Of a stretch of DNA of 64,000 nt, positions 14,701 to 26,989 are shown piece by piece; within the stretch, counting starts at the first letter, position 1, and each line of letters starts with the position of its first letter. The position numbers and the translations under genes were made by a program. This DNA is from Paragordius varius (taxonomy: Eukaryota; Nematomorpha): positions 2,542,001-2,606,000 of the forward strand of contig OZ176054.1 in NCBI GenBank assembly GCA_964247055.1. Reading direction: 5' to 3'. Below the pieces are notes generated by a model. It saw only the letters and a program-made list of their open reading frames with translations. It was not told the origin of the DNA and ran no database searches.

Positions 14701-15992
14701 TTGAGCCATATCAGATGTGTTAAAGTTAAATTTATGAATGCGATTTATGATAAATAAAAATTGTTCTTTATTTATGGAAAAAATATTTAACAAAGGATAA
14801 TGATGTTTTATTTAAAATATGAGGAATGGTTTAACAACTATAAAACCAACTAATTTATTTTATATTAATTTATTTGGTAAGGCATGGCGTTTGCCAAATA
14901 AATGATCAGTTAATATCTATTTTTGCATATAAATGACAAATTAAATATATATATCTTATGTGGATCACATAACATAGAAAGGACACAAAGTTTAAGTATT
15001 TTTTGGTTTTTATCTAGAATTTGTAATTAAACATTTATAGTAAAAAAATATTTTATTGAGACTCCAAAAACCTCGAATTAGAGGGAAAAAATGGTTAAAA
15101 AAAACTTCAAACATTTAAAAAAGTAAAACCACATTTTTGTGTTTGTTTAGCGTAGTTAGGTTTTGAGCGGTTAAAAATATCACTCGTTATTTATTTGTAT
15201 TAAAAATAATTATGACCGCTATATTTTTTGAGCTTTGAATAAACATGAATTTAGAAATCATGGTCTCAAAATTAAATAACCTCTCACAGAACATATAATT
15301 AAATGGCCATTACCTGATATCATTTTATTACATTGTAACAATCAAAAATAAAATTGGGTTAAGTGGCAAAATTTCGTTTATTGTCGAAGTAATACTAAAC
15401 GATATGTTTTAAAGGTGTTAGTTACTAATTAATTTATACTATTAACAATTGTAAATATTATTGGTAAAAAATGGAATCTGAAATGATATTCATTAAATGT
15501 ATTATTTATAATACCATCTGAATGAATTGTATTGTTTTGAACTTTCTAAAAATGGTTTAATTAAAGACCCTATATGGTGAAATTTAATAGTATATAAAGT
15601 TTAATATTAAGTGGGAAAATGATTAATAATACCTTAGTATACGAGACATAAAATTTAATGATAATTTATTAATAAAAATCCAAAATATTGGTTAATAAAA
15701 TTAAAAGTACATTGAAAAAATCATAATAAATATAGTTTCAGATGCAAAATTATAGGTTATAACTGATTTTTTTTTCCTATATAATGTTCGCTAAAACGTT
15801 TAACAATTTTGCCAAAATTTACTTGAAAAAATCGGATCGACAATACACATATCCTTCACGGTAATAACATTTTTCCACTAGCGGAATGTTACATTCTTTG
15901 CAGGTTAGGCATTCTTCATGCCAGGATTGATCTCCTACGCGGAATAAATATTTATCTGATATAATCTTTTGACATCCTGTACATTCAATCAT
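2820..15992 (-). CDS. Lhx1/5: LIM-homeodomain transcription factor, LHX1/LHX5 (Lim1) class
   Basis: Seven coding exons: 15823-15992, 7226-7437, 6728-7153, 5948-6481, 5317-5555, 4062-4395 and 2820-3460. All junctions keep phase and the total predicts 851 aa. The protein starts MIECTGC, aligning with the MVHCAGC start of vertebrate LHX1. LIM1 covers about residues 3-56 and LIM2 about 58-122 ([30 protein letters not shown]). The homeodomain covers 481-540 ([18 protein letters not shown], then [20 protein letters not shown]) and is split by an intron just before Trp48. These are diagnostic Lim1-class sequences. By family knowledge it is a DNA-binding regulator of neural and head patterning that pairs with LDB cofactors. 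It is twice the usual length (about 400 aa) because of a 350-residue acidic, Asn-rich insert between LIM2 and the homeodomain. The last exon may instead end at a donor near 2975, because its tail is unusually hydrophobic. Confidence 0.93.
9828..11607 (+). mobile_element. Tandem array of Helitron-like 5' ends with one 3' end
   Basis: Three copies begin TCTATATATTTATAAAAATG (9828, 10882, 11458), each preceded by A. A fourth unit starting near 10386 lacks this start. Units run about 9828-10385, 10386-10881, 10882-11457 and 11458-11607 and are nearly identical where they overlap. Each long unit also contains two related sub-modules that share AGTCCACAAAA. The array ends at CTAG (11604-11607) followed by T, with a GAAGTCCGAAGGACTTC hairpin just upstream. 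A 5' TC, a 3' CTAG, a subterminal hairpin and insertion between A and T are Helitron hallmarks. No Rep/helicase gene is present, so this is non-autonomous. Open frames at 9770-10135 and 10869-11189 are only copies of the repeat. Confidence 0.75.
11458..11607 (+). mobile_element. Minimal 150-bp Helitron unit with both ends
   Basis: The last unit of the array runs directly from the 5' end TCTATATATTT to the 3' end CTAG. It carries a 17-bp palindromic hairpin at 11557-11573 and a smaller CTGC/GCAG stem at 11580-11590. It is flanked by A on the left and T on the right, the expected Helitron target. It is much more GC-rich than the surrounding intron. Confidence 0.72.
11725..11764. repeat. AT dinucleotide microsatellite
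   Basis: A nearly pure run of AT repeats lies about 120 bp downstream of the Helitron end. Confidence 0.9.
13300..13385 (+). repeat. Half copy of the F1 element
   Basis: AAATTGAAATTATACAG followed by AAAAAGCGTAAAAACC and a T run matches the left end of the F1 elements at 54084, 55229 and 60282. No matching right end is seen within the next 300 bp, so this is a truncated or decayed copy. Confidence 0.45.
13440..13993. repeat. Inverted-repeat element, family F4
   Basis: The left end is TTCATAACCTTTTAACTTTT, followed by a CGCG-containing segment and TTTTTATCCCGGAACTCG. The right end, read in reverse, is AACACTTCATGACCTTTTGG and then a TTCCAGAGCG motif. The interior contains ATGGCGGCGAAAAAGTTTGA, which recurs in degraded form at 57981. 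Related ends occur at 27477, 28535, 29482 and 58120. It is non-coding and looks like a non-autonomous DNA transposon. Confidence 0.5.
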
Positions 15993-18900
15993 AAAATATG
16001 GGATGAATTAATTATGTTTGGTATTGAATATAATATTTCACAAATATCAAGAGCTGAATTAAAATTCAAATGGGATTTGATTGGCGCGAGAAATGCCTAA
16101 TTTTTACTTTTGTACCCTTGATATTTCCATCTCATATTCTTTAAAGATAAAGGAATATCGATAGTAAAAATAATGATGGAAAAATGTCGGTCAAACAAAA
16201 AAATAAAAAAAAATCGAGGTTTAAAACTAAATTTTGACTTTAAAAAAAGTAAGTTAGGATCCCTTAAAATATGGAGGGAGAACTGGGCAATATATATCAG
16301 TTCTGAATTAATTTTTAGTTAAGAGAAATTTTTTGTTTTAAAAGACTAAAAAATTGTAATATTATAATATAAAATTTATAACAAATATATATTCATTATA
16401 TATGAGTGCTCGTCTTCTGTCATTCATTTTTATGTAAAAATGATAATTTTTTATTACTTATTGCGAAGTGTGGCAAAACTGGTATACTTACATAATAAAA
16501 ACCAATATATTAATTTGTCAATAAAATTATCATTATGATTGATGTTTATCATAATATCATCTTTAATAAATTAAATTTTATTAATTCATTTAAGAGCTAA
16601 TGTACATTTTTGTATCCCCCTCTAAATTAAAATAAAAATTGGATAGTGATAATTCAAAATAAGGAATATTTTGGAAAATAATTTGTTTTATATTCAGGAA
16701 AACGACTCCGCAACGATATTGGAATTAGGCTATATAGTTTTAGTTTTATCAAAATATTTTTAAGGATGTCCAAAACTTTAAAAAGAGAATAAATAAAACC
16801 ACATAAAGAATGTTCAAGAATAAAATTCCGGTCAGATATTAGTTTAATGTATCAATCTTTTTAACGGTGTGTTAATTGTTGCTCAATAAATCATAATGAT
16901 GAAAAATTAGATACTCTATAAAGTTGTTTTAAGTATTGATGAAGAATTTGCAAAGTAAATTATATAAGAATAATATAATACAGTCGATACTTTTAACTTA
17001 ATTTCGTTATCTTGATTAAAAAATTATTGTTCTTTTTTAGAGAATCATATATAAAATATATAGAGAGAAAGTGCGCTTAGACGCGCAGCTTTTATAAAGT
17101 TTCACAGAAAGATACATAAAATACATATACAGAGCAACAATATTATATAATTTACTAATGTAATTTAGATATTAATTTTAACAAAAAAATTTTTTTTTAT
17201 CAAAAACTCGTTTAAATTCTATTCATGCTGGGTTAAACATTTTTACCGCAATCGCTACTTTTTAGTATATAATTAGGTGTATATCCACAACTAATCGATT
17301 AGTTAGTAAGAAATTAATTTTAAACCTAAAAAGCTTTTAGTTTAAACTTTGTCTAATTCAAAACTTTAAAGTAAAAATGTTACAATTAAAACAATACATT
17401 ACTTATATATATTATCAGATGGTTAGATCTAATGTTATTCTCGCTATTTTAACACATTAAAACTATATCCATGTTATAACGCAATTGTAAAGATAAAAAT
17501 TAAAAATTGTAACATATATTATGTATATTTGCATATATTTAAGTATATTTCTATCCGTGTTTTAATAATTTTTTCGCTTCTATCGTGAACAAAAATTTAC
17601 CTTCATGCATAAAGTATTATATCGTTTTTCAAATATTATTCAATGTCATTTTTTCAAAAAATGAGAAATATATTCTAAATATCTCATAATTTAGCGGTTA
17701 TTATCCATGAAACCACAAAAACACACATAAAAAATATCGATAAATTGCGAAAATTGATAAATTGTTAATTTAAATAATGTTATAAATTTAAAAATTAAAG
17801 TAACCTTGGGTACGATATAAGCAATTATAAGTCTTAAAAAAGCCTGAATTATTTTACCCATATAATTATTTCAAATGAGTAGTATGCATTCATTGAAGGC
17901 TCAGGTTTGTGTTATCCATTGTAATGTGAATGCTGTCAAAACGGTCCAACCTTATTCGTTAAAGCTAATATGCATAATAATGTAAAAATATATAATATTT
18001 TTTAAATTTGTTGTTTGAAATTATAGTTAACTGTTTTGGGTTGCGAAACACACTCGATTTCATATTTCACAATTGTAATTATGTGGGTTATTTCGAAATA
18101 ATCAAGGATGAGAATATATAATTTTCTTTATAATTATTATTTCTATATTTTGACCTTATAATATCAATATTTTACAGTAATGGGTTATATAGTAATCTAC
18201 AATAAGAATATATGGTATTTTTAGAAATGAATTAGTCTTTAAAATAAATTATAGTAATTGAACCCCTACTCCTTATTTATGGTACCATCAAGCTCTATAT
18301 TTATTTACATGTCCTGATTGATTGTAACTGATGAGATTTCTACCCTCTTTTTAATGTTATAACTATCTCCTTTAAACATTAAGGATAACTTTTTTGTAAG
18401 TTTTCAAATAAGCTGAGATTATTTTTTTCCAGTGTTATCGGCTGTGTATCATTTACAATACAATATTTTTAATTCTATATTTTATTGTAACGTTTAATTT
18501 AAACATTCGAATTTCAGTTATTTCGTATGTTGTGAGCCTAAATCAAACTGATCACTGTATTATACTCTAAAAAATATTTTTATCACATTTTAATTATTAC
18601 ACTATATATATGGATTTAAATATGTTATAATATGGACCATTAAAGAAAGCCTAATCAGGGGGACTTTAAAATTAATTTATTATCTTTTATTCAGGTGCGA
18701 AAATGTATAAAATTAATTCTAATTCTCATACCTTATAGAAAATTTACAGTTAAGTTTATGAACCGCTAAAAATGTTTAGTAAAAACTAATAGACAGAGCA
18801 AATGCATATTTAAAGCATAATTAGATTTTGATTTATATATAGGTCAATAAAGCTCACTCTTTTCATATTAGCTGAAACTCGATCACAAAAGGATCTCCTA

Positions 18901-19974
18901 GTACACATCAGTGATATATTGAAATTATATACACACTATGCTATATTATAACCATTTACCATGACTAATGTTCAAAAAACAGAATTTTGATTAGAGTAAT
19001 GCAGATGAGGCATAAAGAAATTGATTGGTAAATATACTAAACAACATTATTATTTGCGTGCAATTACCGCGCGGTAGACAAAATTTGAAATTTTATATAA
19101 TTATTTTATTTTAACGTTTTTTAGCTCAAAATTATAATACACAAACCAATGTGTTTAAACTTTGTTGAAATTTAAATAGCTCTTAGATTTTGCTGTTTAT
19201 GGATGATCTTTTGAGAAACAACCAAGTACATATTTAAAAAATGAGAGAGGTTGATAAACCTTATATATTCCATATAAAAATAACGAAATTGTGCATACAA
19301 TGTTATGAAAGAACCATAGCATTCCATTCCTAACTTCATTTTTTGTAAAGATATCATACAGTTAAAATATAAGATGGTTTTTACATTATTTTAGGTACAA
19401 CCTTGAGAAATTATGATCAGCCAAACATTCATAGGCTTCTAAAAATTTAAGAAAAAATATTCATCTTATATATATCTTTTGCTATAAAAGGTGGTGTTTA
19501 TGGCAAAACTAAAATTCAAACAGCCAGCACGTATATGGATTACTGCTCTCATAATTTTATGCTACTTTATTTGAAAATTCGAATAAGATATGTGAGATTG
19601 GTTTTTAAAGATTTTTGGTATTTAAGAATATAAATCATACTCTATTATTCCTAATAAAAAACTATACAAAATAAAAATTTGCCATGGCAAAATTTTTCTC
19701 GTGCAGGGAATCATAGATATTTACATTTTACAAGCCTTTAATAAATTAAGTACACCCATGTTTCCGCTAATTAATTGGTAAATGTAATACCATTCCATTA
19801 TATTTTAAATGGTAAAAGGTAAACACTGTATGTGTTTTATTGCAGCTTAGCTTAGCAAATTAAACTGATGCTAAAGTTTATGGCCATAAAAAATTATTTT
19901 TGGTTATTTCATAATTTTGGTGATGTTGTAAATTACATGACAATATCAGGCAATTATTTATGGATACATGTTTA
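15993..19974. other. Gene-free spacer upstream of the LIM-homeobox gene
   Basis: No exon with family resemblance was found on either strand. The segment next to 15992 must contain the 5' untranslated region and promoter of the LIM-homeobox gene. The 3' exon or exons of the BRD8-like gene may lie in this interval or in 20961-21512, but I could not identify them. An open frame at 19172-19357 has no exon features. Confidence 0.5.
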
Positions 19975-20960
19975 CCAGGCGTAGTCATAAGTTACAACCG
20001 GTTTTACTAAGAGAAAAGTCGGCGAAAGCATGATTTTTCACAGACACCATTGTTCATTAGATATTAACGACATATACACACAAGTTGAGTTCGCCAAAAA
20101 GTAGCGTCTATATTTTATCATTCAATAATATCGAATTTCGTGCCTGAAAAAAAAACGTGGGCGGCGATTTGCCATTAGAAGAAAAAGGATAAAAGTTATC
20201 GTTGAATGGCAGTAATATATGGTAAACATGCTCTATCGTTTAACATAAAATATGATTTCGAAATACTAATTTTATGTGATAGTGACCTCTCTAACTGCTA
20301 AGACGCCAAAGTGAAAGAGTCATTGGTTTATGACACAACCTAAACTTAAAAACAATCGGCAGAAGTATTACGTGCATCATAAAAAACAATCGATAGATGC
20401 CTACGAGCCATGAAAAAGACCAATAAACTCGGTAAGTGGGTCCCACACAACTCGAATCAACGTCATATTGAAAATCGCAAAGTGACTTGTGAAATCCTGC
20501 TTCAACGACGAAAAGAAATCTTTTTTGCATCAAATTGGGACGAATGTTGAGAAATGACTTTTTGTAAATTTAAAGAGTCGTGGCTTTCACCATGCCAACC
20601 TGATCCATCAACGCCAATACCAAATCGCTTTGGCAAGAAGATCATGCTCTATATCTCGGGGACCAGAACGATATTTTGTATTTCAAACGTTTAATACTCA
20701 GTGAAACTGTTGATACACAATGCTTTCGCCAACAAATGAGCAATTTAAACCATGCATTAATCGAAAAACGACCACAGAATACATATTGTATTAGTTGGGG
20801 CAAATTTTTTATCTTTCTTCCATATGCTCTCGTGAAAAAACTGTTTGCAAATATGATTTTTTAAAAATCCAAAATTGGCCTTGCTGTCGCCAAAGTAGAC
20901 TTAGCCAGAAGATTCTTTGTTGGCCACCGGTTATACATAAAATTGTAATACTCAAAGTGC
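19975..20960 (+). mobile_element. Decayed mariner transposon (copy 1)
   Basis: The left terminus CCAGGCGTAGTCATAAGTT sits next to a TA and matches the end of the second copy at 36244. The interior keeps mariner transposase pieces: KWVPH followed by KVTCEILL (about 20430-20510), and near 20700-20790 ETVDTQCFRQQMSNLN then ALIEKRPQ, which matches the mariner stretch between the second and third catalytic residues. Frames are broken in several places, so it is not expected to be active. The right terminus is unclear, so the end coordinate is approximate. Confidence 0.7.
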
Positions 20961-21512
20961 TTAAAAACACGATTTTTAATCGAAAATAAAAATTAGACAT
21001 TTAACGATTAACATTTTTGTTGAAAATGGGCTTTTTTTAAATCTCAAAATTCAAAAATAATCGTAAATTAAATTGGCTCCTATTAATAACAAATTATAGA
21101 ATTTAGAAATATAATTAGTTTTTGTTTATGATATATTAACCAATTGAAAGTAGAATTGATTAACTATAAACCAAGATTTTTTTACAAATATTTTATTAAA
21201 AGCATTCATAAGAGTAAAATCAGTCAAACCTTTTGGTGCTAAATGTATGTGTTAGGCACAAACCCTTCCAAATATACGTTTTTTATAAAATATTTGGCTT
21301 AATTAACAGTAAAAATTGACAGAAAAATCAAATCTTTGAAATCGATATATAAGAATGGGATATTATTTTTTGATTTATTGACATTAAAATATATATATGA
21401 TGTATGAATTCATGGTTATCTCATAGACAGATGATCTAAATATAAACAAAAAATAAACAATTAATAAAATAAAAAAATATCAATATATATAAACAAAATT
21501 AATAAAACTTAC
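20961..21512. other. Non-coding stretch downstream of the bromodomain exons
   Basis: AT-rich sequence follows the exon donor TCT/GTAAGT at 21513. It must be intron or 3' end of the BRD8-like gene. No exon was recognised. Confidence 0.5.
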
Positions 21513-24500
21513 AGATTGCAAATATTCGAGAAGGCACACTCTGACTTTCTCCCAAACACGCAACGCGATTTGATAAATTTCATGGTCGGATGAATTAAAC
21601 ATTATAGCATTCTATGAATATAAAAAAAGTAGTAATAACTAAATGTAAAGGTTATAGGTTATTTAAAATATCCTAAAGTATTATAAGCTTTTTTTAAAAA
21701 AAAGAATTTTATATGTGCCCACTATATTAAAATAGTTAAACGATTTATACCGCTATTGATTGCAATATATTAGTAGCTCTTTTTGTGCGGCTTCGTTTAC
21801 TGTATACGAAGTTTAAATATACCCCAATTTTTAATTAATGTATTGTGATAATTAAACCGATAGGGTTTTTTCAAATAGCTTAAATAAAAAATGATCCAAA
21901 CCACACTTGTTAACTATAAAATGAATTTTCAAAACTATGTGCCGATAAATATCAAATAAAATATCATTTATATCATACAAATGGCCTATTAAAAAGGTAA
22001 TAACCACTGATAAATAAAAACTAAATATTCAATTAAATAACCTTAACTACTTAAATTATTTGTTTTATCATATATATATATATATCTTTACAATAAAATT
22101 GTTGAAATTGTTTAGAAAATATAAATGGCAAAAATGGCCAATTTTTACCGCATGCATGACATAGATGTGATATACTAGTTCCAAATCATTCCGTATTTTA
22201 TCCATGTTAATGAACGTGAGGATATGTTTATAGGACAATGGGAACCGAATACAATCCACATACCCAGGTATATGGTCGACATTTAATTGCAAAAATATAT
22301 CATTCTCGGGTATTATGCTTAACCGTTGTAAGAAAAATTTGCTTCTAGATTTCCAGTGCTGATTGAAAACCATAATGTTGTTTGTTATAACCAACTCATT
22401 GTTGTTTGGAGAAAGCAAAGTAATACTATTATCATTGGATTCCAAATTAGGGGTCAGTTTTCGTTTCCGGCTTCGACGATTTAAAACGCTACTGATTTTC
22501 CGTTTAATTTGCCTCTTTGGCGGTTTCAGCAAGGTTGAGGTGGAGCTTTGTAAAAATAATGTATTATTATGTTTATTCATGGTGCTTAAGTATATATGAA
22601 AGATGATGTATAATCATTTATGTGAATAAAAGTCAATTGTATAATTGGAATGAGGTTAAGTATTTGATTTGTCAAACAAAATCAAATTGATATATATTAG
22701 TTAAGTTTAAAAATTAACAGAAAGTTGTGGAAATTTTGATTCATACCTTCATTTTATAGTTAAATCAGATGATATGTAAAATATTTTGACTGATCATATT
22801 TAAAAAGGTTTACAGACACGGTAACAAATGTAATATAAAATGAGATTATAACCGGTCAGACTTAACCCTAAGTAGAGCCATAAACTAAAAAAAATTATTT
22901 TGATATATCTGAATTCAAATAAATCATACCTGGGTTTTGAAACTATGGTATAATCCCTTATAAGTCCATCATCATCATCTTTATATTCAATAGTTATAAC
23001 ATCGAGTTTGTTCGGGTTTTCATTTGTTGGCATTATATCTATGCTAGGTAATGATATGGTGCTCAAATTTCTTTTCACATCTAACATATTGTTGAATGGT
23101 ATTGAACATTTTTTATCCTCATCATATCTATATGAAATTATAGCGGCATAATTGGGGGTATGCATAGCGGAATTAGCCATGGAAGTTAATCCATTTAAGG
23201 GTTGTAGTTTTAGATTAGGTGGTGGTGGTAGTGGTTTTAAACAATGTTGGGCTGGTTCACTGAAAAACTTCAAAGAATTATATTCACGATTTTTAACATG
23301 GATTATGGATTCAGCTGGCGGCGTTAAAAAGGGCGAAATTACATTTGGGTAGTGAGACGATTTATAGTTGCTAATACTAATATCATTAACATTATTTACT
23401 AATTTTGAGATATATGTGTTTGATTTGGGGACTAGAGAAGAATTAATAGAATCACGATTGGGGTAATGAACTGGAACTAAATTTTGCAATAATTCTGTTT
23501 GTTTTGATAAAAAACGATTATGGCGATTCAAATTTAGTTTCACATTTTCAAGCGTTATTTTTGGCTCTTCAAACTGTGGTATATTATCACATGGACCTTT
23601 ATTCACATCGGCGTTAAAAGCTCGTAATTTTGTGTCAAGCATATGCTTAATCCACAAATCCGAAAAAGATGTATACTTAATACGTTGCCCAAAAATTTGG
23701 CCAAATACTCGCTGCGGTTTAGAATTTTGTGCATAATGAGTTGCGTTGGGTATTATTTGATGCGGACATAAAAAATCACACCTAGTTAAAGAGAATTGTT
23801 GAAATGAGATAGGATCAGTGATCGGGGATGAAGAACATTGTAAAAACGTTCGACCTTTTGCCGTTAAATGCGAAGGTAACCGTAACCTAGGAGCTCTTAA
23901 AAATGTGTCCATCTCATTACGCATTGGACATACGGGCCAAGGTTGCGTGCAAGGTAATGTGTGTAAGCCCTTTAGTGGTGGAATAAAATCGGTAACCAAC
24001 TTAAATGCATTATTAATCATATTTACGGTTGGGGGTACCTTATTATATAAATTCATATTGCCATTGGATAAAATGGAAAATAAATTTTGTTGATTAAGTG
24101 ACTGGTTATTGTAAATGTTTATATCATCAATATTTTGAGCATTTAATGATGATTCTTGATAGGCAGAGCCTATTTCTAGCATCTGTCCAGTATTCAAATA
24201 TTCAGTTTGAGATTCTTTTATATTTTGCTGCTCATTGCAATAACTTAAATCAGTCGTTGTTAAATAACTGGAATCGCATTGTACCACTTTATCCAACAAA
24301 TCCATAACACAATAATAGACTTGTTCGTCATTAAACAATGTTGCATCCTCATACATGGATGATGTGGTCGAATAAATATGTTGGTCGGATCCAGTACTGC
24401 TATTTTCATCATCTTCACATACATTATCTTTTTCAAATGGAACAGAGGCTGTAAAATCTAGGTGATATATAAACATATGGAAAATTAAATTTATCATCAA

Positions 24501-24872
24501 TAACAGTGTGGATAAAATCTCTTTTTTTATTAAAAACCAAAAATTGTAATAGAGATTCAAAATCCTCTTATCTAGGGCTGACGGTTATGAAAAAATTGGA
24601 CAATTTCCGGTAATAAACTGTAGCACATCAATTAAAATTTTAATTAAAAAAGCGTAAATATTAATCTTGTCTCGGTGCAAATATTTGCTCAATTTAAAAA
24701 TTTAAGATTCTTTAGTAATATTAAAATATTATTACGGTTAACGTTCTCAATCGTGGTAATAGGGTTTTCTGCATGTTTTGCATAATTTTCCAATATACTT
24801 TGTTCTGCCTTAGCTTTTAGTTTGGTAGTTAACCATTTCGGTAAATAGCGATCACCAGAGGACTGATATGGG
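21513..24872 (-). CDS. BRD8-like bromodomain protein (partial model)
   Basis: Four exons keep phase: 24736-24872, 22930-24448, 22149-22584 and 21513-21611. Further exons at both ends are missing from the model. The bromodomain is built across the last two: DHIPGYVDCIRFPLSYKHI (ZA loop), then an intron, then NAIMFNSSDHEIYQIALRV, which closely resembles human BRD8 NAVMYNSSDHDVYHMAVEM and keeps the acetyl-lysine-binding Asn. BRD8 is a subunit of the TIP60/NuA4 acetyltransferase complex and reads acetylated histones in the nucleus. A basic tract (KPPKRQIKRKISS, then RRSRKRK) precedes the domain and may be a nuclear localisation signal. The 500-residue exon 22930-24448 is Asn/Ser-rich with a Cys/Pro-rich middle (LHTLPCTQPWPVCPM) and matches nothing I know. 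The assignment rests on the bromodomain. The hydrophobic start of the long frame above 24448 is probably intron. Confidence 0.68.
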
Positions 24873-25100
24873 CTAGAGTAAATTTAAATATTTACTTTGG
24901 GATAGCATACAGTAGTTCAATAAATAATCTAATATGCCCATTTCTCAAAACATTCAACAAATTGATGCCAAGACTTTATATAATTATGCAATATTACTTT
25001 ATTTCATATAATTGATCAGTTTGATACTTTGCATACTGGTGACATGTGAGATTATGAACGAAGCTTAGAGTTTTAAATTCCAGATCCCGCGTGGGGCGCA

Positions 25101-25908
25101 TTAACACTTGGATACAACACATTCATTTAATTCGATTCAAATTGGGCTTGTTGGATACCTCAGGCTTGTTTAAAATTAAATATTCCAAAAAAAATTGAAT
25201 AAATAAAATTCAGGCCAAAATTTTGCACTTATTTAACATTAATGACTTTTCTTTTTCTATCGAAGTATAGATATGATAGAAATAAAAAATTAGCTTTAAA
25301 TATAGCGTCACAATCAATTAACACTTCGATTCAAATTGGGGTATCTAAATACCCCAGACTAAATTTAAATTAATATTTTCAAAAAACTACTGAAGGAAAC
25401 GGTCCCAATTTAAATTTATGCTTCTATCCTGATAAATATTATGTAAATATGCCAATATATCTTGATAAAATTTTGTTTTGAAAAAAAAGCTTCATCTCAA
25501 ACTACTTCGACGCCATTTTTATTTTAAAAAATTTTTGCAAAATATCGAGTTCATTTAATTTTAAGGGTAAAACTAAAGCTAATTTTTTATATAAATTACA
25601 TCTAACATTGATAGAAATAGAAAAAGCGGTTTAGTTTGTATAATTTTTTAATTTTACAATTTGACACATGTCACGTTGACGAAATTTTTACCTTTCGGTT
25701 TTAGCTTAAAATAAGTAATACCAAGTATTTTTGAATAAAATTTTTTATATATTTCGATTTATTAATGTTAGATGAGTGCAAAATTTTGCCATGGTTTCGA
25801 TTCCTTCTATATTTTTTGAAGAATTTAATTTTAAACAGGCCTGGGGTATTTAAGTACCCCAATTTGAATCGGAGGACTAAAATGAGTGTGTTGTATCCAA
25901 GTGTTAAA
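25101..25908. repeat. Inverted-repeat element, family F3 (copy 1, composite)
   Basis: The left end is TTAACACTTGGATACAACAC and the right end is its inverse, TTGTATCCAAGTGTTAA. Just inside each end is ATTCAAATTGGG followed by a short palindrome of the form GGGGTA...TACCCC. A second left end at 25318 (TTAACACTTCGATTCAAATT) suggests one copy inserted in or recombined with another. The open frame 25765-25956 is repeat sequence. Non-autonomous DNA element with long inverted arms. Confidence 0.7.
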
Positions 25909-26883
25909 CACGATATTTACAAATGTTGTAGAATAAAAATGGCGTCGATAGTTTAATTCGGAACTTTTTTCCAAAACTAAATTTTATTTATATATTTTGG
26001 CTTATATATATAATTTTTGTTAGGATAGAAATAGAAATTAAATTGTGATCGTCAGTAGTTTTTTTAAAAATATCAACTTAGATATTATCTGGGGATTTTG
26101 ATACCACAGTCCGAATCTTATTGTTAATCAGAAAGTAGGGCCTTTAAAATTCCCAACCCTTTTTTTCACGCCCTATCAATTGCAAACAAAAATTATTGAT
26201 ATAAATATGTGTAATACTTTATAATATCATAAAACTCCCATTCAATGAGCTCCTTATATTTCCATTTTTTGTTTTTTAATATCGACAAAAGTGGTATCGC
26301 CGAAATCCTTAAATTTGATTCTAGTTTTTTTTAAATTAAATCCTCCAAATTTTTCGTGCTCCCATTAAATTTTCCCCCCTTGAGCTGCCCCTTTTTTGGC
26401 AACAACTGCTTTTGAAGCTCTAAACAAAAATTAAGAACACCATCAAATTTTCGCAGAAAATTACATTTGATTGTAGTTTTGTACTCCAGAGCTCAAACAG
26501 TTTTGTTTAACTTTTATTATCTAATGTTTTCTCCTGTATATAGAAAATTATTTTTTAAAAAGTTTTGACCTTCTAGGGCCCAAAATGAGGATAGCTCACT
26601 CTAGTAAAATAACTGTTAAAACTATTATATATATTGATTATTTGCGACTAAAAAGTTTATGAAACTATAAGATGATGATTTACATTTTTAACAATATATT
26701 TTTGGCTTGTTGAGCGTTAAATATATAAGGAAAAAAAATAAGGATGAAAAAATTAAATTATTTTAATCATGGACCAAATAGGCTTTTTCATATTTTTATA
26801 TATGGCCTAATATATTAAAAAACATTGTAATATTTTGTAAAAACGCTTTAGGATACAAAACTAACTAAATATAATGGTTCTAC
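25909..26883. other. Non-coding interval, partly repeat-derived
   Basis: The segment 26040-26110 is a degraded arm of family F3 (CAGTAGTTTTTTTAAAAATA, then TCTGGGGATTTTGATACC). The rest shows no coding or repeat signal that I can name. Confidence 0.4.
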
Positions 26884-26976
26884 CTGTGATTTTTTGTCCG
26901 CCTTAATTATAACTCCTGGGTTGCCATATCGCATACACACAGTGCACACAAATACATATCCTACTGAAATTATATT
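26884..26976 (-). other. Isolated exon-like segment
   Basis: The minus strand shows a good acceptor (TTTTTTCCAG), 31 open codons (including VFVCTVCMRYGNPGV) and a good donor (CAG/GTAGAA). The two close cysteines could be half a zinc-binding motif. Its phase does not fit directly onto the exon at 24736-24872, so an intervening exon would be needed if it belongs to the BRD8-like gene. It might be a chance frame. Confidence 0.25.
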
Positions 26977-26989
26977 CTGGAAAAAATAA

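Larger units (their letters stand above)
7438..15822 (-). other. Large first intron of the LIM-homeobox gene
   Basis: This 8.4 kb intron separates the exon encoding LIM1 from the one encoding LIM2. It holds the Helitron array at 9828-11607, an AT dinucleotide run, an F1 half-element near 13300 and an F4 element at 13440-13993. In 7438-9827, 11765-13299 and 13994-15822 I see only AT-rich sequence with no exon-like frame. A small hairpin of A and T runs lies near 8839-8867. Enhancers of a developmental gene could lie here but cannot be recognised by eye. Confidence 0.7.

Noticed and set aside
17060-17090. Small palindrome TGCGCTTAGACGCGCA
   Set aside because: The stem is too short, with no matching context such as a tRNA-like or terminator structure.
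20809-21000. Overlapping frames on both strands near 20800-21000
   Set aside because: They lie in the decayed mariner or just past it, and the mariner peptides are found in another frame.
22363-22599. Plus-strand frames opposite the bromodomain gene (also 23152-23352, 23818-24093, 24098-24307)
   Set aside because: They are shadows on the opposite strand of the coding exons 22149-22584 and 22930-24448.
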